Made by a program: the position numbers and the translations under genes. Under the pieces are notes generated by a model. That model searched no databases, was not told the origin of the DNA, and was given only the letters and a program-made list of their open reading frames with translations. From contig NZ_CP072350.1 in assembly GCF_018127965.1 (NCBI RefSeq), positions 992,001 to 1,056,000 of the forward strand: a DNA stretch of 64,000 nucleotides, given 5' to 3'. Below are positions 25,523 through 34,930 of the stretch, piece by piece. Position 1 is the stretch's first letter. Each line of letters starts with the position of its first letter. The stretch is from Prevotella melaninogenica (lineage in GTDB: Bacteria; Bacteroidota; Bacteroidia; Bacteroidales; Bacteroidaceae).

Positions 25523-27493
25523 ATGAAACACGGACTTATAAAGGTGGCTGCAGCTATTCCTGCAGTAAAGGTTGCAGATACAAAGTTCAACCTTATAGAA
25601 ACAGAAAAGCAGATTGCTATTGCTGAAGGTCAGGGCGTAGAGATTATCGTTTTCCCAGAGCTTTCAATAACGGGTTACACTTGTCAGGACCTTTTCCAGC
25701 AGCAACTTCTTCTTGACGATACTGAGCAGGCTGTCATCGAGCTGCTCGAATTTACTCGCCAATTAGATATCACCGTCATTGTCGGTGCGCCTGTAGCTGT
25801 GGGAGCATTGCTCCTTAATTGCGCATTGGTCATTCAACAAGGAAAACTCTTAGGCATCGTAGCAAAGACCTTCCTACCTAACTACAGCGAGTTCTATGAG
25901 AAACGATGGTTTGCATCTTCACAAGACTTGCGTCCACAGCACATTCGCTTTGCAGGGAATAATATTCGAGTGACACCAGAGTTGCAGATTTTCCGCACAT
26001 CTGAGGGGGCTACCTTTGCCATAGAAATCTGTGAGGATGTATGGGCACCAACACCACCGAGCAATCATCTTGCCTTGGCAGGTGCGGAGATTATCTTCAA
26101 TCTTTCTACCAGCGACGAACTCATCGGAAAGCACACTTACTTGAAGTCACTGCTTGCCCAGCAAAGCGCACGCACTATCAGCGGGTACGTTTATAGTAGT
26201 AGTGGCTTTGGTGAGAGTACGCAGGATGTTGTCTTTGGCGGAAATGCATTGATTTTTGAGAATGGCTCACTTGTTAAGCAGTCAGAGCGTTTTCAGATTG
26301 ACCCACAGTTAGTTATATCTGAAATTGATATTGAAAATTTACGTAGCGAACGTCGTACCAATAGTACCTTTGTCAACGCGCAGCGTCCTGTTGCGTCAGG
26401 ATTAGCTGGTGTTACTGGTCAGATTGATGAACTCGCCTTGCACGTAGATTGCTTGCCACCGCTCAAGCCTATGCGTGAGTTTACGCTGACACGCGAGTTC
26501 GACCAGCATCCTTTTATTCCTAAGACAGAGAATATGCAGGATGCTTGCGATGAAATCTATAATATTCAGGTGAGTGGATTGGCGAAGAGGTTGGTACATA
26601 CTAATTGCAAATCAGCAATTATTGGTATTAGCGGTGGACTTGATTCCACCCTTGCCCTCCTTGTCGTTGTCAAGACCTTTGATAAGCTTGGACTTGATCG
26701 TAAGGGAATTGTAGGCGTTACCATGCCAGGGTTCGGAACAACAGGACGAACCTATAAGAATGCTATGGCACTGATGGAGCGTCTTGGTATCACTATTCGT
26801 GAGATTGATATTAAAGCCTCTGTTTTGCAGCATTTTAAGGATATTGGTCATGATCCAGAGGTACACGATTCTACTTATGAGAACGCACAAGCGCGTGAGC
26901 GTACGCAGATTTTGATGGATTTGAGTAATCAGATGAACGGACTTGTCATTGGTACGGGCGACCTTAGCGAACTTGCCTTGGGATGGTGTACCTATAATGG
27001 CGACCACATGAGTATGTATGCTGTAAATGCGAGTGTGCCAAAGACGCTGACGCAATATCTGGTGCGTTATGCTGCTGACACAACTAAGGATGAAAATGTA
27101 CGTAAGACATTGATAGACATCGTGGAAACTCCAATCTCACCAGAGCTAAAACCTGCTGATGATAAGGGAGAAATTGCTCAGAAGACAGAAGACCTTGTTG
27201 GTCCTTACGAGCTTCACGACTTCTTCCTCTATTATGTTCTTCGCTGCGGTTTTCGCCCTTCAAAAATCTATTGGATGGCACAGAATGCCTTTCGTGGAGT
27301 TTATACAGATAGCGTCATTCTCCATTGGATGCGCATTTTCTTTCGCAGGTTCTTCTCCCAGCAATTCAAGCGTTCATGCTTGCCAGACGGACCAAAGGTG
27401 GGCAGCGTGAGCCTTTCGCCACGTGGCGACTGGAGAATGCCTTCTGATGCGATGTCAACCAACTGGCTCAATGAGTTGGAAGGACTGTCATGA
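25523..27493 (+). CDS. nadE: Glutamine-dependent NAD+ synthetase
   Basis: Last step of NAD synthesis: amidates nicotinate adenine dinucleotide with nitrogen from glutamine. The 656-residue protein fuses a nitrilase-type glutaminase (catalytic triad E46 in FPELS, K near 115 in AKTFLPNY, C near 170 in EICEDVW) to an ammonia-dependent synthetase with the ATP P-loop SGGLDS near 370. GTGDLSELALGWCTYNGDHM near 477 is the conserved adenylate-binding region. Length is normal for the two-domain form. It is 14 nt after the Smr gene and overlaps the next start by 4 nt. Confidence 0.97.
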   Translation: MKHGLIKVAAAIPAVKVADTKFNLIETEKQIAIAEGQGVEIIVFPELSITGYTCQDLFQQQLLLDDTEQAVIELLEFTRQLDITVIVGAPVAVGALLLNCALVIQQGKLLGIVAKTFLPNYSEFYEKRWFASSQDLRPQHIRFAGNNIRVTPELQIFRTSEGATFAIEICEDVWAPTPPSNHLALAGAEIIFNLSTSDELIGKHTYLKSLLAQQSARTISGYVYSSSGFGESTQDVVFGGNALIFENGSLVKQSERFQIDPQLVISEIDIENLRSERRTNSTFVNAQRPVASGLAGVTGQIDELALHVDCLPPLKPMREFTLTREFDQHPFIPKTENMQDACDEIYNIQVSGLAKRLVHTNCKSAIIGISGGLDSTLALLVVVKTFDKLGLDRKGIVGVTMPGFGTTGRTYKNAMALMERLGITIREIDIKASVLQHFKDIGHDPEVHDSTYENAQARERTQILMDLSNQMNGLVIGTGDLSELALGWCTYNGDHMSMYAVNASVPKTLTQYLVRYAADTTKDENVRKTLIDIVETPISPELKPADDKGEIAQKTEDLVGPYELHDFFLYYVLRCGFRPSKIYWMAQNAFRGVYTDSVILHWMRIFFRRFFSQQFKRSCLPDGPKVGSVSLSPRGDWRMPSDAMSTNWLNELEGLS

Positions 27494-28002
27494 AACGAAT
27501 AATCATTCAACTTATCTTCCTACTGATTCCTCTGTGCACACCTGCGCAGGGGAATCTGCCTTTACTTCCATTGCCTGTGCTCGAATTACTTCAATATCAG
27601 GTGCAGAAAGGGAAGCGGGCGGTTGCACCTTATCTTTTCAGTAAGTATGGGCTTAGGCGGATACCAGCAGAATTGGTGGTTGATGACTCTCGTCAATTAT
27701 GGGGTTGGCATGTCGGTCCTAACACGGATTTTGATCAATCTAAACATCCATTTTACAGACTCTTTACAAAGAAGGATAATTCAAGCCTTGCAGTCATTGA
27801 CGATAGGGGAGGAGCGTTGCAAATCGTCTTTTGGGACAAGGGGTATTATCATACGTTGGTGTCTGGTCTTCGGTCGCATGGCTACCAGCTGCAGCAAGTC
27901 AAGCCAGCGAGCAATATTCTTCGTTTTCAGCGTGAGGGCAGTTCTGTAATTGCTGACATAACAGTGTGGGCAGATATGTATGTCTTAGAGCTTCATAGCT
28001 GA
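27490..28002 (+). CDS. Exported hypothetical protein, 170 aa
   Basis: Starts in the nadE stop (ATGA overlap). Residues 1-19 form a signal peptide (IIIQLIFLLIPLCTPAQ). The mature part has two recognisable halves without known motifs: LPVLELLQYQVQKGKRAVAP, then a beta-rich segment around SLAVIDDRGGALQIVFWDKG and a short final strand (VWADMYVLELHS). I do not recognise the family. The last 14 nt of the gene, including the stop codon, are the first copy of a 28-nt tandem repeat that continues downstream. Confidence 0.75.
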   Translation: MKRIIIQLIFLLIPLCTPAQGNLPLLPLPVLELLQYQVQKGKRAVAPYLFSKYGLRRIPAELVVDDSRQLWGWHVGPNTDFDQSKHPFYRLFTKKDNSSLAVIDDRGGALQIVFWDKGYYHTLVSGLRSHGYQLQQVKPASNILRFQREGSSVIADITVWADMYVLELHS

Positions 28003-28061
28003 TTTATGTTTACAAGCTTCACAGCTGACGACGTGTCTTTTTAGCTTCACAGCTGACGACG
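27989..28061. repeat. 28-nt tandem repeat overlapping a stop codon
   Basis: AGCTTCATAGCTGA (27989-28002, containing the stop) recurs as AGCTTCACAGCTGACGACG at 28015-28033 and 28043-28061. The last two copies are identical over 19 nt and spaced 28 nt apart. Confidence 0.75.
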
Positions 28062-28418
28062 GTTTGTGTTGTTTTTCATTTCTTCCGCGGTCTTTCATTT
28101 TGACCATACAAAGTTAACTATTTATTTTGAAGATTGCAAGAAAATGGCGTGTTAAAAGTGTTTTATTCGTTGTAATCTATTGTACACAAGCGTGTTATGC
28201 TTATTGTAAGCAATCGTTCACCAACACTGAGCACACTATTGCTATCATTAGTTTTCTTTATGCGTATAAGCCCTTTCTAAGCTTACTAAAAGCCACATCC
28301 GTAATATGTTTAGATATGCTTTGTCAGGTGAAAAGATAAGCTTAAAATATTTTTAATCCATTTTGTTTTATTATTGAGTAAGTTGTTTCTTGATAGTAGA
28401 GCATCTTGGAGATTCTCT

Positions 28419-28663
28419 CCCTCGATTACAAAATTACAAATTACAAATTACATTAAGGACCATCAGGGTATTCTTTTCTTGTATAGGGCTTATAAACTGA
28501 TAGTTTTAAAACACTAAATATGATAATTAATAATATTATTAAATTTATTATAATATATAATATATTATATATTATAATAAAACTTTATCATCCCAGCACC
28601 TGACCAGATATACCCCGACCAACCTTAATGTAATTTGTAATTTGTAATTTGTAATTTTTGAGG
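28419..28663. repeat. Inverted-repeat element with heptamer-built arms and a central 38-bp palindrome
   Basis: Left arm 28419-28458 and right arm 28623-28663 are nearly perfect reverse complements. Each is built of heptamers (ATTACAA / TTTGTAA) with inner ends ATTAAGG / CCTTAAT and outer ends CCCTC / GAGGG. Inside lies a perfect A/T palindrome of 38 nt (28544-28581). No open reading frame of note lies inside. The spacer 28003-29226 holds this element, a second similar one at 28858, two promoters and the 28-nt repeat; the stretch 28062-28418 shows nothing I can support. Confidence 0.8.
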
Positions 28664-28805
28664 GCAGTATATTTTTGTGTTATTTAGTTTGCAAGGGGGC
28701 AATTATCCTGTAAAGTGTCAGGCTGTTATCATTTATCAATTGTTTGTAATCATCATAATTACAGAAAGTTAGCTTGTGAATAACATTTTTTCACGCATTG
28801 AGAAT

Positions 28806-28838
28806 TTTGTATTTTTGATTATATTTTGTATCTTTACA
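28806..28838 (+). promoter_or_regulatory. Consensus promoter upstream of an inverted repeat
   Basis: TTTG at 28806-28809, a 19-nt spacer and TATCTTTACA at 28829-28838. Transcription would begin near 28845, just before the second inverted-repeat element and 380 nt before the outer-membrane protein gene. Confidence 0.65.
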
Positions 28839-28857
28839 AATACAAAAGGGGGCAAAG

Positions 28858-29033
28858 GCAATCACACAAGTCACAAATCACAAAATCATAATAAGGAATT
28901 TCAATAACGAAAAAGAAGAGTCCATATAATATAATACCTTATTAATAAATAATAACATATAATGTCTTTCATTAGGATCAATAAAACGAAAAATCCTTAA
29001 TATGAATTGTGATTGTTGTGATTGTGATTGCAA
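28858..29033. repeat. Second inverted-repeat element with heptamer-like arms
   Basis: Left arm 28858-28897 and right arm 28994-29033 are imperfect reverse complements (about three quarters identical). They contain repeats of ATCACAA-type units and the inner ends AAGGA / TCCTTAATAT, parallel to the element at 28419. The inner segment is A/T-rich without a gene. Confidence 0.65.
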
Positions 29034-29145
29034 TCTATTGGAAGGGCAGAATCGTTGAACGAAATATTACACAGAGGTAAATGAATCATTGACAGAGTTT
29101 TATGGCGTAAGTTGCATTAGTATGTATTTTTTTTATGCCCATTTT

Positions 29146-29178
29146 ATTGTTTTCAGAAAGATATTATTTATCTTTGTA
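29146..29178 (+). promoter_or_regulatory. Promoter of the outer-membrane protein gene
   Basis: ATTG at 29146-29149, a 19-nt spacer and TATCTTTGTA at 29169-29178. The transcript would start near 29185, which makes the upstream start codon at 29089 impossible from this promoter and favours ATG 29227. Confidence 0.65.
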
Positions 29179-29226
29179 ATCAAAATGAGCAATCTATATC
29201 ACCGACCATTTACACCAGACTATCTT

Positions 29227-31983
29227 ATGAGAAACGGACTACTTTTGTTGTTAATGTTATTATTTTGCTGCAGTAATGTACATGCAAAAGATGACGCAAT
29301 CCCTGTTCAAGGGCGAGTGCTTGATAATATGACAGGGGCTGGAGTGCCAAGTGCCAAGGTTTACCTGATGACCTTAGACAGTGTTGTTATAGATAGCTTG
29401 ATAGCCGCACCTGCAGAGGCTGGAGAAGATGCGGGCTTCTATCAGTTTAGAAATTTGACAAAGGTTGGGAATTACATCGTACGGGCAAGTGCTGAGGGGT
29501 ATGAGGACGGCTATATGCACTTTGTGTTGAGGAGTAAGCGAGAGTTTTCTGTATTTGTAAAGCCTATACGATTGGCAAAGGCGCACGAATTGGCAGAAGT
29601 GACCGTAAAGGCTACAAAGGTTAAGATGGTTGTTGCGGGCGATACGATTGTTTATAATGCTGATGCTTTCAACCTTGCAGAGGGGAGCATGCTTGATGCG
29701 CTAATTAGCAAGTTGCCAGGCGCACGACTGACCAAAGATGGGCAAATATTCGTCAATGGCAAGTATATTCAAAGCCTTTTAGTCAACGGACGAGAGTTTT
29801 TCAGTGGAAACCCAATGTTGGCATTGGAGAATCTACCTGCCTATACGGTTAATAAAATCAAAGTTTTTAACAAGTCGGGAGCAGCTTCAAAGTTGGCAGG
29901 ACGTGATATGGGCGACAAGAACTATGTGATGGATGTAAAGCTGAAGAAGGAGTATGCTGTAGGCTATATGGGTAACGTTGAAGCTGGTGCAGGTTCGAAC
30001 AACAGATATAAGCTACGTGGCTTAGCCATAAAGTTCTCTGACAAAGAACGCATCGGAATATTTGCCAATAGCAACAACCTTAACGACAATCAGCGAGCGG
30101 CACTCAATGGCGAGTGGAGTCCACAAGATGTAGGGAGTGGATTGCAGACGACTAAAACGGTTGGTGCTCAATATATGCGCTTTTTAGGAAATGAATTTTC
30201 TTGGTTCGACCTTAGTAGCCTTTGGAATCATACAAATACTGATGACGAATCTCTTTCTTCAAAACAAACGTTTTTATATGGTGGAGACTCTTATCAGCAT
30301 AGCAGGTATAAGTCGTTAGGAAGCTCTGATAATTGGACAGCAGGTAGCAATTTTTGTATCCAAAAAGATAAATATTATACGATTAATAATCTTTCCTTTT
30401 CCTATGCCCATAGCCACGGTCTGAACAACAGCAATATTGAGACGTCTGACAATCAATCGTTGCTTAACCGTATGTTGTCGGCAAATAGCCTTGAATCGAA
30501 GAATATAGATTTCAACCTTAAAAATAGCAATGGAATAAGTATCATAGCTGATATGATCAGGTGGAATTTTGGAATCAATTATAACCGTAACACGCAAAAG
30601 ACATTTTCCCTACAGGATTTGACCTATCTACAGCATAGTCTTCCCCGCGATTATCGTAATCAATATATAAACCGCCTTAATCAAAACCTTAAGTTGTCAG
30701 CTGGTATCAGTTATAATTGGACTTTTAGAAATATCAGCTTACAACCTGAGTATAATTACGCATATTCTTATATAAAAACGGATAATCCACTCTATCGTCT
30801 TGATAAGATTTCTGGACGTGATAGCAGCTTGTTCGATAGATTGCCTTCTGCCACAAACATCTTGGCTACAGTCCTTGATAATAGTAATACTTATCACTTT
30901 ACAGAATATCAAAATAGTCATCGCTTTAACTTCTGCTATAGAGATTTGCATAGTAAACTCTTGAAGTGTGAGCTAAGTGTCAATCTGCCTGTTCGTATAG
31001 CTCATGCCAACCTTTATTATCAACGCATGGGACGACACGATGTGTCTCGACATAGCATATTCTTCGAACCTAATATATGGTTAAAGGGTTACGCATGGGA
31101 GATAAAAGCTAAGGTGAATTCTGAATTCCCTGACCTCACAACAATGGTTAATTATCGTGATGACAGCAATCCTATGAATATCATATTAGGCAATACGCAG
31201 CTTCGTAATATTCATTATTATGACATAGAAGGTGGTAAGACATTTGAGGGGAAGAAACATAGTCGCCTTAACATTAATACGGGTTATCATCAGACGGATA
31301 ATGCTGTGGCTTATAGTCTTGTATTTGATAAACAAACAGGTGTTTCAACCGTTCAGCCCATTAGCGTAAATGGTAACTATCGCATTGATTTAGGAATAGG
31401 ATATACCCGTCCGCTGGATAAAAAAGAGAAATTAAGTATTGATAATCAAGCATCCTTTAACTATAATCATAACGTTGACATGGCAATGGTACAAGGGACT
31501 ACACAAAGTCAACGAAGTATTGTAAATAACTGGAAGATAAGTAACGTCTTGAAACTTAATTATCGTCCCGATGATAACTATGAGTTCACACTTCATGGCG
31601 GAGGTACATATTATCTTATCAAGAGCCAGCGTGAGGGATTTAGTAATATTCATGCAGGAGATTATAATATAGGTATGAATGCGCAAATAACTTTGCCTTG
31701 GAAACTACAATTAACAACCGACCTAACAATGTTTGCTCGCCGTGGTTATCAGCTCTCAGAGATGAATACTACTGACTGGATATGGAATGCACAACTTAGT
31801 CGCAGTTTCATTAATAAGAAACTTTTAGTTAAGTTGCAAGGCTTTGATATGCTCTGTCAGCTCTCTAATACTCAATACTTAATGAACGCACAAGGAAGAA
31901 CGGAAACATGGAATAATAGTATTCCACGATATGTAATGTTGTCCCTGTCATGGCGATTTAATGTAAATCCTAAAAAGAAATAA
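29227..31983 (+). CDS. TonB-receptor-like outer membrane beta-barrel protein, 918 aa
   Basis: Signal peptide at residues 1-20 (RNGLLLLLMLLFCCSNVHA), then a carboxypeptidase-regulatory-like beta-sandwich (VQGRVLDNMTGAGVPSAKVY) at about 25-110. A plug-like region follows (AGDTIVYNADAFNLAEGSML; LLVNGREFFSGNP) at about 120-230, then a long aromatic-rich barrel ending in WRFNVNPKKK. The layout matches the outer-membrane beta-barrel family related to SusC/TonB receptors, but no clear TonB box is seen. No susD partner is adjacent, so a glycan-uptake role is not supported. The open frame extends to 29089; ATG 29227 is chosen from the signal peptide and the promoter. Confidence 0.85.
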   Translation: MRNGLLLLLMLLFCCSNVHAKDDAIPVQGRVLDNMTGAGVPSAKVYLMTLDSVVIDSLIAAPAEAGEDAGFYQFRNLTKVGNYIVRASAEGYEDGYMHFVLRSKREFSVFVKPIRLAKAHELAEVTVKATKVKMVVAGDTIVYNADAFNLAEGSMLDALISKLPGARLTKDGQIFVNGKYIQSLLVNGREFFSGNPMLALENLPAYTVNKIKVFNKSGAASKLAGRDMGDKNYVMDVKLKKEYAVGYMGNVEAGAGSNNRYKLRGLAIKFSDKERIGIFANSNNLNDNQRAALNGEWSPQDVGSGLQTTKTVGAQYMRFLGNEFSWFDLSSLWNHTNTDDESLSSKQTFLYGGDSYQHSRYKSLGSSDNWTAGSNFCIQKDKYYTINNLSFSYAHSHGLNNSNIETSDNQSLLNRMLSANSLESKNIDFNLKNSNGISIIADMIRWNFGINYNRNTQKTFSLQDLTYLQHSLPRDYRNQYINRLNQNLKLSAGISYNWTFRNISLQPEYNYAYSYIKTDNPLYRLDKISGRDSSLFDRLPSATNILATVLDNSNTYHFTEYQNSHRFNFCYRDLHSKLLKCELSVNLPVRIAHANLYYQRMGRHDVSRHSIFFEPNIWLKGYAWEIKAKVNSEFPDLTTMVNYRDDSNPMNIILGNTQLRNIHYYDIEGGKTFEGKKHSRLNINTGYHQTDNAVAYSLVFDKQTGVSTVQPISVNGNYRIDLGIGYTRPLDKKEKLSIDNQASFNYNHNVDMAMVQGTTQSQRSIVNNWKISNVLKLNYRPDDNYEFTLHGGGTYYLIKSQREGFSNIHAGDYNIGMNAQITLPWKLQLTTDLTMFARRGYQLSEMNTTDWIWNAQLSRSFINKKLLVKLQGFDMLCQLSNTQYLMNAQGRTETWNNSIPRYVMLSLSWRFNVNPKKK

Positions 31984-32030
31984 ACACTTCAAAATAATAG
32001 GTCTTGATAACATTTTTTCGTTATAAGCCC

Positions 32031-32063
32031 TTTGTGGTATCAAAAAATGTTCGTATCTTTACA
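32031..32063 (+). promoter_or_regulatory. Promoter for gyrA
   Basis: TTTG at 32031-32034, a 19-nt spacer and TATCTTTACA at 32054-32063. A leader of about 110 nt precedes the start codon. Confidence 0.8.
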
Positions 32064-32179
32064 CCTTGAAAAAGTGCGAAAACGGCTCAGAAAGGAAATA
32101 AAGGCTATTGTGGGCAATTTTAGTCTTTCAAAGAAGAGCTCGTTAAAGTGATAGAAATTTATAACAGAAAAAATATATA

Positions 32180-34762
32180 ATGGACGAAAATCAGACAATT
32201 GATCAGGACAGAATTATGAAGATCAACATCGAGGAGGAGATGAAAAGCTCCTACATCGACTACTCAATGTCGGTGATTGTGGCACGTGCCCTCCCTGATG
32301 TTCGTGACGGTTTTAAGCCTGTTCACCGCCGTATTCTCTTCGGTATGCGCGGTATTGGTAACTTTAGCAACCAGCCTTACAAGAAGTGTGCCCGCGTTGT
32401 TGGTGAGGTACTTGGTAAGTATCACCCACATGGTGACTCTTCTGTCTATGGTGCGCTTGTGCGTATGGGACAGGAATGGAATATGCGCTACAAGTTGGTT
32501 GACGGACAGGGTAACTTTGGTTCTGTCGATGGTGACTCTGCTGCTGCGATGCGTTATACGGAGTGCCGCCTCTCAAAGATGGGTGAGCACGTTATGGACG
32601 ATATCGAAAAGGATACGGTTGACATGGTCAACAACTTCGACGATACGCTGCGTGAGCCTGCTGTAATGCCTACAAAGATTCCTAACTTGCTTGTAAATGG
32701 TGGTAATGGTATCGCTGTGGGTATGGCAACTAATATCCCTACGCATAACCTTGGAGAAGTTATTGATGGTTGCTGTGCTTATATTGACAATCCAGAGATT
32801 TCTACCGATGGTTTGATGGAGTTTATTCCTGCTCCAGACTTCCCAACAGGTGCATATATTTATGGTCTTCAAGGCGTTAAAGATGCCTATGAAACTGGTC
32901 GTGGTCGCGTCGTAATGCGTGCCAAAGCTGAGATTGAGAGCGATGAGAGCCATGATAAGATTGTTGTGACAGAGATTCCTTACGGAGTTAATAAGCAGCA
33001 GCTTATCGAATATATCGCTGACCTCGTAAAAGAAGGTAAGATTGAGGGTATCTCTAATGTCAATGACGAAACAGGCCGTCAGGGTATGCGTATCGTTGTT
33101 GATGTGAAGCGTGATGCCAATGCAAACGTCATTCTGAATAAGCTCTTCAAGATGACAGCATTGCAGAGTTCTTTCTCTGTAAATTGTATCGCCTTGGTAG
33201 CGGGTCGTCCACGTCTATTGAGTCTTCGTGAGTGCATTAAATACTTTGTTGAGCATCGTCACGATGTCACTATCCGCCGTGCACAGTTCGACCTCAAGAA
33301 GGCACAGGAACGTGCACATATCTTAGAGGCACTGATTAAGGCTTGTGACAATATTGATGAGGTTGTACGTATTATTCGTGCCAGCAAGACACCTTCAGAT
33401 GCACAAAGAAACCTTGAGAAACGTTTTGACTTCGATGAGCTTCAATCAAGAGCTATCGTTGATATGCGTTTGTCACAGCTTACAGGTCTGCGTCTTGACC
33501 AGTTGCATCAGGAGTTTGAGGAACTCATGCAAACCATTAAGGATTTGGAAGAGATTCTTAATAACCCTGAGCGTTGTAAGGAAGTAATGAAGGAAGAGTT
33601 GCAGGAGGTTAAGGAGAAGTATGGTGATGACCGTCGTACAGAGATTATCCCTGATGAGCATGAGTTTAATGCTGAGGACTTCTATCCTAATGATCCTGTT
33701 GTTATTACCATTAGTCACCTTGGCTATATCAAGCGTACTCCGCTTGCAGACTTCAAGGAGCAGGCTCGTGGTGGTGTAGGTTCTAAGGGGGCTCGCACAC
33801 GTGAGAAAGACTTCACCGAATATATCTATCCAGCAACAATGCATCAAACGATGTTGTTCTTTACTCGTAAGGGACGCTGCTATTGGATGAAGTGTTATGA
33901 CATCCCAGAGGGCGATAAGAACTCAAAGGGACGTGCTATTCAGAATATGCTTTCACTTGAGCCAGGCGATTCTGTTAACGCATTCTTGCGTATTCAGGGC
34001 TTGGATAATGATGAGTTCCTTGATTCTCACTACGTAGTATTTGCTACAAAGCAGGGTATCGTTAAGAAGACTTCTCTCCGTGCTTATTCACGTCCTCGTA
34101 CCAATGGTGTGATAGCTATCAATATCAATGAGGGTGATGAGGTTGTAGACGTTCGTCTGACAAATGGTCATAACGAACTTATCATCGCTGACTGCAATGG
34201 TCGTGCTTGTCGTTTCGATGAGTCAAATATCCGTACAATGGGCCGTGTGTCTACAGGTGTACGTGGTATGCGTTTGGACGAAGATGGGCAAGACGAAGTT
34301 GTTGGTATGATTGTTGTTAATGACCCTGTTAACGAGACGGTTATGGTAGTATCTGAAGAGGGTTACGGAAAGCGCTCACAGGTTGAGGATTATCGATTGA
34401 CCAATCGTGGCGGTAAGGGTGTTAAGACGCTGAATATTACGGATAAGACTGGTAAACTTGTTGCTATCAAGAACGTTACCGATGATAACGACTTGATGAT
34501 TATCAACAAGAGCGGTATCGTTATTCGTATGTCGGTTGCTGAATGCCGTGTAATGGGTCGAGCAACACAAGGTGTACGTCTGATAAACCTCGCTAAAAAG
34601 AATGATGTTATCGCATCTGTATGTAAGGTGATGAGTTCAGAGATGGAGTCACAGGTTGAGGATGAGAGTCGTGAAGACCTCCCAAACACTGATGAGGATA
34701 TCAAGGGAGACGCATCATCCGTAGCAGATAATACAGAGGTGAGACCTGTTGATTTCGAGTAA
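32180..34762 (+). CDS. gyrA: DNA gyrase subunit A
   Basis: Breaks and rejoins DNA in the GyrA2B2 complex to introduce negative supercoils. The 860-residue protein has the winged-helix/tower domain ([20 protein letters not shown] near 32). The quinolone-determining region is [15 protein letters not shown], with S87 at the E. coli S83 position and G91 at the D87 position, and the catalytic tyrosine is Y126 (MRYTECRL). The C-terminal beta-pinwheel carries a gyrase box-like [10 protein letters not shown] near 530. Ser at the first resistance position suggests a wild-type state there. The acidic tail is short. An octamer repeat follows the stop after 2 nt. Confidence 0.98.
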   Translation: MDENQTIDQDRIMKINIEEEMKSSYIDYSMSVIVARALPDVRDGFKPVHRRILFGMRGIGNFSNQPYKKCARVVGEVLGKYHPHGDSSVYGALVRMGQEWNMRYKLVDGQGNFGSVDGDSAAAMRYTECRLSKMGEHVMDDIEKDTVDMVNNFDDTLREPAVMPTKIPNLLVNGGNGIAVGMATNIPTHNLGEVIDGCCAYIDNPEISTDGLMEFIPAPDFPTGAYIYGLQGVKDAYETGRGRVVMRAKAEIESDESHDKIVVTEIPYGVNKQQLIEYIADLVKEGKIEGISNVNDETGRQGMRIVVDVKRDANANVILNKLFKMTALQSSFSVNCIALVAGRPRLLSLRECIKYFVEHRHDVTIRRAQFDLKKAQERAHILEALIKACDNIDEVVRIIRASKTPSDAQRNLEKRFDFDELQSRAIVDMRLSQLTGLRLDQLHQEFEELMQTIKDLEEILNNPERCKEVMKEELQEVKEKYGDDRRTEIIPDEHEFNAEDFYPNDPVVITISHLGYIKRTPLADFKEQARGGVGSKGARTREKDFTEYIYPATMHQTMLFFTRKGRCYWMKCYDIPEGDKNSKGRAIQNMLSLEPGDSVNAFLRIQGLDNDEFLDSHYVVFATKQGIVKKTSLRAYSRPRTNGVIAININEGDEVVDVRLTNGHNELIIADCNGRACRFDESNIRTMGRVSTGVRGMRLDEDGQDEVVGMIVVNDPVNETVMVVSEEGYGKRSQVEDYRLTNRGGKGVKTLNITDKTGKLVAIKNVTDDNDLMIINKSGIVIRMSVAECRVMGRATQGVRLINLAKKNDVIASVCKVMSSEMESQVEDESREDLPNTDEDIKGDASSVADNTEVRPVDFE

Positions 34763-34764
34763 AC

Positions 34765-34812
34765 AAGTTAACGAGTTGACAAGTTAACAAGTTGACAAGT
34801 TGACGAGTTGCT
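34765..34812. repeat. Octamer tandem repeat behind gyrA
   Basis: Six 8-nt units of the type AAGTTGAC / AAGTTAAC / GAGTTGAC start 2 nt after the gyrA stop. The same octamer type lies directly behind the mutS2 stop at 58157-58188. Confidence 0.85.
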
Positions 34813-34845
34813 TGTTCCAAAGCTCTTAGAAACAACGGTAATCAT

Positions 34846-34892
34846 AATTATGAATTTTGAATTATGAATTTTGAATTATGAATTCTGAATTA
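34846..34892. repeat. Heptamer tandem repeat before the TPR gene
   Basis: Alternating heptamers GAATTAT and GAATTTT, about six and a half units, ending GAATTCTGAATT. It lies 39 nt before the next start codon. Confidence 0.8.
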
Positions 34893-34930
34893 ACATAGGA
34901 ATTATAAACCTTTTAATAAAGATCACTAAT

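Noticed and set aside
28127..28339. A 70-residue plus-strand open frame in the repeat-rich spacer
   Set aside because: It has no promoter of the usual form, no recognisable protein pattern, and Cys/Tyr-rich composition typical of chance frames in A/T-rich DNA.
29089..29226. Longer N-terminus for the outer-membrane protein starting at 29089
   Set aside because: The promoter at 29146-29178 lies inside this stretch, and the true signal peptide begins at 29227.
32438..32452. Quinolone resistance change in GyrA (Gly at the E. coli D87 position)
   Set aside because: Gly at this place is the usual residue in Bacteroidetes; Ser at the first position is unchanged.
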